From NCBI GenBank assembly GCA_025352435.1, contig JANXTN010000262.1, positions 1-9,130 on the forward strand: 9,130 nucleotides of DNA, in the 5' to 3' direction. The notes beneath the pieces are model-generated. The model did no database searches and was not told the DNA's origin. It saw only the letters and a program-made list of their open reading frames with translations. A program made the position numbers and the translations under genes. This document shows, piece after piece, positions 6,049 to 9,130 of the stretch; the first letter of the stretch is position 1; each line of letters starts with the position of its first letter. Source of the DNA: Ferruginibacter sp. (GTDB lineage Bacteria; Bacteroidota; Bacteroidia; Chitinophagales; Chitinophagaceae).

Positions 6049-6095
6049 TTAAAAAAGCCTTTTTCACTAAAAATCGGAGTTTGAGGCTTTTTTAA
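6049..6095. terminator. Terminator-shaped hairpin between divergent starts
   Basis: TTAAAAAAGCCT (6049-6060) and AGGCTTTTTTAA (6084-6095) are exact 12-bp inverted copies around a 23-nt loop, with a T6 run on either strand, the shape of a bidirectional intrinsic terminator. It lies between the DUF4337 start (6015, minus) and the fusA promoter (plus), where no annotated transcript ends. It may end an unannotated minus-strand transcript, act as an attenuator in the DUF4337 leader, or be a relic. Confidence 0.55.
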
Positions 6096-6109
6096 AGCAC
6101 TACTGTTAG

Positions 6110-6139
6110 TTGTTTTATTACAATAAATCCTTACCTTTG
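6110..6139 (+). promoter_or_regulatory. Promoter of fusA
   Basis: TTG (6110-6112) and TACCTTTG (6132-6139), 19 nt apart, match the Bacteroidota -33/-7 consensus. The predicted start is about 6146. Its -7 region CTTACCTTTGC is identical to that of rpsL (3727-3736), consistent with coordinated growth-related expression after the str cluster was split. Confidence 0.75.
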
Positions 6140-6145
6140 CCGCGC

Positions 6146-6454
6146 TAAAAGCATCAGCAAATATCATTGACGATGGAGGTTGAATGATTTAGCATTATAT
6201 GAGAGCATAAGAAACATACAAAATCCACGCCGCAACAGCGGATTCTACCGGGGAGATTGTATGCAGCAAAATACGCTGCAATAAAAGCCAAATAAATAGA
6301 TTAAGATGAAATGTGCGACGCCACCGAGGCCCACCATAGCTGCTTCTAAGAATGGCTAACAAATAGAAAAAATCGAAGATTTTATTATAAGATATTAGAT
6401 GATTCATCGAAGTATCATTTAACAATTAAACAAACACAATTTAATAATTACAAA
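6146..6454 (+). ncRNA. Long, hairpin-rich 5' leader of fusA (candidate regulatory RNA)
   Basis: About 310 nt separate the predicted start from the fusA ATG. The part from 6225 to 6357 is clearly more GC-rich than the other gaps. Hairpins seen: GCTAAA/TTTAGC (6144-6149/6188-6193), enclosing TCATT/AATGA; CCGC-AACA-GCGG (6230-6241); TGCAGC/GCTGCA (6262-6267/6275-6280); AGCCA/TGGCT (6286-6290/6353-6357); AAAATC-GAA-GATTTT (6369-6383); and AGATGAT/ATCATTT with one G-U pair (6397-6420). GGAGG (6175-6179) lies 4 nt before a two-codon ORF (ATG ATT TAG). A 17-codon ORF (6306-6359) carries Pro-Pro-Arg-Pro. I recognise no known riboswitch, tmRNA, SRP or RNase P motif. It could be a leader or a separate small RNA. 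Confidence 0.45.
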
Positions 6455-8605
6455 ATGGGAGACTTACGTTATCAACGAAACTTTGGTATTGCTGCGCACA
6501 TTGATGCGGGTAAAACCACAACTACAGAGCGTATCCTTTACTACACCGGTGTGAACCACAAAATAGGTGAAGTACATGATGGTGGCGCTACGATGGACTG
6601 GATGGCTCAGGAACAAGAAAGAGGTATCACTATTACAAGTGCTGCAACTACCTGTTTTTGGAACTTTCCAATGAACCAAGGTGTAAAAACACCCGATACA
6701 AAGCAATATAAATTCAACATTATTGATACTCCCGGTCACGTGGATTTTACTGTAGAGGTAGAGCGTAGTCTTCGTGTATTGGATGGTCTGCTTGCATTAT
6801 TTTGTGCAGTAAGTGGTGTAGAGCCACAATCTGAAACAGTTTGGCGTCAGGCAAATAAATACAAAGTACCTCGTATTGGTTTTGTAAACAAAATGGATAG
6901 AAGTGGTGCTGATTTCTTAAACGTTGTAAAGCAAGTTCGTGAAATGCTTGGTGCTAAAGCAGTGCCATTGCAGTTGCCGATTGGTGCTGAAGATAATTTT
7001 ACCGGTGTGGTAGATTTAATTACCATGAAAGGTATTGTATGGAACGAAGAAGATAAAGGAATGACTTTTAAAGAGGTGCCAATTCCAGAAGATATGAAGG
7101 AAGAGGTTGACCAGTACCGTCAGGAATTGATTGAAGCTGTTGCTGATTATGATGAAAAACTATTGGAAAAATTCTTTGATGATCCTAATACTATCACTGA
7201 AGATGAAGTACATGAGGCTATCCGTAAAGCAACAATCGATATTTCTATTATCCCGATGATGTGTGGTTCTTCTTTTAAAAACAAAGGTGTACAAACAGCA
7301 TTGGATGCGGTGGTGAGATATTTACCTGGTCCATTGGATATTGAGGCTGTAAAAGGAACCAATCCTGATACAGAAGCTGAAATTATACGTCATGCAGATC
7401 CTAAAGAACCATTTAGTGCTTTGGCATTTAAGATTATGACCGATCCTTTCGTGGGTCGTCTGGCTTTCTTCCGTGCATACAGTGGTCGCCTAGATGCTGG
7501 TAGTTATGTATTAAATACCCGTACAGGTAAAAAAGAGCGTATAAGCCGTATTATGCAGATGCATGCAAACAAACAAAATCCTGTTGATTTTATTGAAGCA
7601 GGGGATATTGGTGCAGCTGTAGGTTTTAAAGATATTAAGACAGGAGATACATTGTGCCATGAAGATCATCCGATCGTATTGGAATCAATGACATTCCCTG
7701 AGCCGGTTATCTCAATTGCAATTGAGCCTAAAACACAGGCCGACGTTGACAAAATGGGTATGGCGATAGCGAAATTGGTAGAGGAAGATCCTACATTGAG
7801 AGTTCGTACAGATGAAGAGACCGGTCAAACCATTTTGAGTGGTATGGGAGAGTTGCATCTGGAAATCATTATTGACAGGATGAAGCGTGAGTTTAAAGTA
7901 GAGATTAACCAAGGTGCACCAATGGTTGCTTACAAAGAAGCATTCAGAACATTGGTACAACACAGAGAAACCTACAAAAAACAAACGGGTGGTAGAGGTA
8001 AATTTGGTGACATTGCATTTGATCTAGGACCTGCAGATGAAGAGTGGTTAGCTGCGAATCCATTGGGCGGCTTACAGTTTGTAAATGAAATATTTGGTGG
8101 TAGTATTCCAAAAGAATTTATTGCGCCAATATTAAAAGGATTTACAGGAATTATGACTAACGGTGTATTGGCAGGTTATCCGGTTGTTAACATGAAGGTT
8201 AGAATATTTGATGGTAGTTACCATGATGTGGATAGTGATGCAATTTCTTTTGAATTATGTGCTAAGCAAGGATACCGTGAGGCGGGTCGTAAAGCAAAAC
8301 CAGTTTTGCTTGAGCCAATCATGAAAGTTGAGGTGCTTACACCAGATCAATACATGGGTGATGTAACTGGTGATCTTAACCGTCGTCGTGGTATGTTGGA
8401 AGGTATGGATAGTCGCCATGGTGTACAGGTTATTAAAGCTAAAGTTCCATTAAGTGAAATGTTTGGTTATGTAACACAATTGCGTTCATTGTCTAGTGGT
8501 CGTGCAACATCTACGATGGAGTTTAGTCACTACGCACCTGCGCCTAACAATGTTTCTGAAGAAATCATTGCAAAAGCAAAAGGTAAAATGAAAATTGAAG
8601 AATAA
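6455..8605 (+). CDS. fusA: Translation elongation factor G
   Basis: Ribosomal translocase GTPase that moves tRNA-mRNA through the ribosome and, with RRF, splits spent ribosomes. The 716-aa product is complete. G domain: P-loop AHIDAGKT (14-21), switch I around RGITIT (56-61), DTPGH (91-95), NKMD (145-148), GSSFKNKG (271-278). Domain II starts near 320 (FSALAFKI), domain III holds SGMGELHLE (462-470), domain IV holds [12 protein letters not shown] (507-518) and the tip YHDVDSDA (589-596) with His590, and domain V ends before the C-terminal KIEE. Residues about 71-85 are a few residues longer than in E. coli, ahead of DTPGH. All motifs are intact, pointing to the canonical EF-G rather than a divergent paralogue. 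It has its own promoter and leader, having lost contact with rpsG, and ends in a strong terminator. Confidence 0.98.
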   Translation: MGDLRYQRNFGIAAHIDAGKTTTTERILYYTGVNHKIGEVHDGGATMDWMAQEQERGITITSAATTCFWNFPMNQGVKTPDTKQYKFNIIDTPGHVDFTVEVERSLRVLDGLLALFCAVSGVEPQSETVWRQANKYKVPRIGFVNKMDRSGADFLNVVKQVREMLGAKAVPLQLPIGAEDNFTGVVDLITMKGIVWNEEDKGMTFKEVPIPEDMKEEVDQYRQELIEAVADYDEKLLEKFFDDPNTITEDEVHEAIRKATIDISIIPMMCGSSFKNKGVQTALDAVVRYLPGPLDIEAVKGTNPDTEAEIIRHADPKEPFSALAFKIMTDPFVGRLAFFRAYSGRLDAGSYVLNTRTGKKERISRIMQMHANKQNPVDFIEAGDIGAAVGFKDIKTGDTLCHEDHPIVLESMTFPEPVISIAIEPKTQADVDKMGMAIAKLVEEDPTLRVRTDEETGQTILSGMGELHLEIIIDRMKREFKVEINQGAPMVAYKEAFRTLVQHRETYKKQTGGRGKFGDIAFDLGPADEEWLAANPLGGLQFVNEIFGGSIPKEFIAPILKGFTGIMTNGVLAGYPVVNMKVRIFDGSYHDVDSDAISFELCAKQGYREAGRKAKPVLLEPIMKVEVLTPDQYMGDVTGDLNRRRGMLEGMDSRHGVQVIKAKVPLSEMFGYVTQLRSLSSGRATSTMEFSHYAPAPNNVSEEIIAKAKGKMKIEE

Positions 8606-8607
8606 GG

Positions 8608-8638
8608 ATTAGTATCACGTATTTAGATATTAGTATCA
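8608..8638. repeat. Direct repeat ATTAGTATCA x2 behind fusA
   Basis: ATTAGTATCA occurs at 8608-8617 and again at 8629-8638 (21-bp period), directly after the fusA stop and before the terminator. It resembles the short degenerate tract behind ilvE in composition and position. No coding or structural role is visible. Confidence 0.5.
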
Positions 8639-8642
8639 AGAT

Positions 8643-8672
8643 AAAAGCCCGTTCTGAAAAGAGCGGGCTTTT
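8643..8672 (+). terminator. Intrinsic terminator of fusA
   Basis: AAAAGCCCGTTCT (8643-8655) pairs with AGAGCGGGCTTTT (8660-8672), a 13-bp stem with one G-U pair, closed by a GAAA tetraloop. The A4/T4 flanks would let it work from both strands. It starts 37 nt after the fusA stop. Confidence 0.92.
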
Positions 8673-8685
8673 CGTATTTAAAGAA

Positions 8686-8718
8686 TTTTGTAAAATGAAT
8701 AACTTTTATAAAATGAAT
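8686..8718. repeat. Tandem direct repeat upstream of the beta-barrel gene
   Basis: TTTTGTAAAATGAAT (8686-8700) and TTTTATAAAATGAAT (8704-8718) agree at 14 of 15 bases with an 18-bp period, 87 bp before the next start codon. This could be a tandem regulator-binding site or slippage in AT-rich DNA. Confidence 0.45.
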
Positions 8719-8804
8719 GCTTTAAAAATTAGCAGTAAACTTGCGTTTCTGTACATTAAATCTCAAGTGTTGTTGAAGAATTAATTTATTTTAAAAGCCA
8801 CTTT

Positions 8805-9130
8805 ATGAAAAATATGAAATTGTTGACTGTATTTGCACTGCTTCTAGTTTCTTCAAGCAATGCATTATTTGCACAAAGTAAATTAGATGGAGATCATGAA
8901 AACTTTTTTAGGTTTGGTGCAAAAGCTGGCGTAAATATTAATAAAATAAGCGGCAAGGCTTACAACGAAGGTTTTAAATATAATTTTCAGGGCGGTGTTT
9001 TTACTCAGTTTAATTTTAGTAGAACCTTTGGGATACAGCCGGAAGTAAGTTTTGTGCAGAATGAATCTGAATTTACAAATGATACCAATACAATTTACGA
9101 TGATCTATTTGGAGGCGGTACACAACATAA
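8805..9130 (+). CDS. Outer-membrane beta-barrel protein, N-terminal part (cut by window edge)
   Basis: Reading from the ATG at 8805, 108 codons stay open to the last base, so the gene is truncated by the window, not broken. Residues 1-23 form a classic signal peptide: basic MKNMK, a Leu/Val-rich core, then ALFA before Gln24, the predicted signal peptidase I site. The mature part opens with FFRFGAKAGVNINKISG (34-50) and continues with alternating polar/aromatic strands such as GGVFTQFNFS and FGIQPEVSFVQ. This is typical of the Bacteroidota porin-family/OMP_b-brl_2 beta-barrels of about 200 aa, located in the outer membrane. Function within the family is generally unknown. No confident TAnnTTTG promoter lies ahead; TAAACTTG (8736-8743) is a one-mismatch candidate without a good -33 partner. 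Another ATG three codons in (8814) is possible but would remove the basic N-terminal residues. Confidence 0.85.
   Translation, partial: MKNMKLLTVFALLLVSSSNALFAQSKLDGDHENFFRFGAKAGVNINKISGKAYNEGFKYNFQGGVFTQFNFSRTFGIQPEVSFVQNESEFTNDTNTIYDDLFGGGTQH

Noticed and set aside
6140..6360. Known structured RNAs (tmRNA, SRP RNA, RNase P RNA, common riboswitches) in the fusA leader
   Set aside because: None of the sequence signatures I know for these RNAs is present on the plus strand.
6195..6425. 76-aa minus-strand ORF antisense to the fusA leader
   Set aside because: The frame is open, but the product has no family pattern and its composition follows the structured leader on the opposite strand. The nearby terminator keeps a minus-strand transcript possible, but not this protein.
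1..9130. CRISPR array, tRNA genes, insertion sequences
   Set aside because: No regularly spaced direct repeats, no tRNA T-arm/anticodon pattern and no transposase-like protein were seen.

Overview
The window looks like an AT-rich chromosomal segment of a Bacteroidota bacterium, probably close to Chitinophagaceae. The signs are genes with A/T-rich upstream regions and no Shine-Dalgarno sequence, promoters of the TTG / TAnnTTTG type instead of -35/-10 boxes, a long-form EF-G, and a signal-peptide outer-membrane beta-barrel protein at the right edge. The genus call is inference from style, not from a search.

Layout. 123-860 (+) is aroE (shikimate dehydrogenase). It runs tail-to-tail, with a 4-bp overlap, into a three-gene minus-strand operon (2436 down to 857): an unrecognised 184-aa protein whose pattern resembles the DNA polymerase III psi subunit (HolD), then rdgB (dITP/XTP pyrophosphatase), then a hotdog-fold acyl-CoA thioesterase. 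That operon starts from a 52-bp gap shared with the divergent ilvE (branched-chain aminotransferase, 2489-3553 +). Next come rpsL and rpsG (3761-4708 +), with a good TAnnTTTG promoter in front, a hairpin in the gap between them and a strong intrinsic terminator behind.

The str cluster (rpsL-rpsG-fusA) is interrupted. Between rpsG and fusA lie about 1.7 kb holding two minus-strand genes, a 70-aa His/Ala-rich heptad-repeat protein and a DUF4337 membrane protein, plus gene-poor stretches rich in inverted repeats. fusA (6455-8605 +) therefore has its own promoter, built like that of rpsL, and a leader of about 310 nt that is more GC-rich than the other gaps and contains several hairpins. A terminator-shaped hairpin sits between the divergent DUF4337 and fusA starts, where no gene ends. 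fusA ends in a textbook terminator. The last gene, an outer-membrane beta-barrel protein, runs off the window.

Most of the window is housekeeping: amino-acid biosynthesis (aroE, ilvE), nucleotide-pool cleaning (rdgB) and translation (rpsL, rpsG, fusA). The parts most worth a second look are the fusA leader, the cassette that splits the str cluster, and the psi-like protein.
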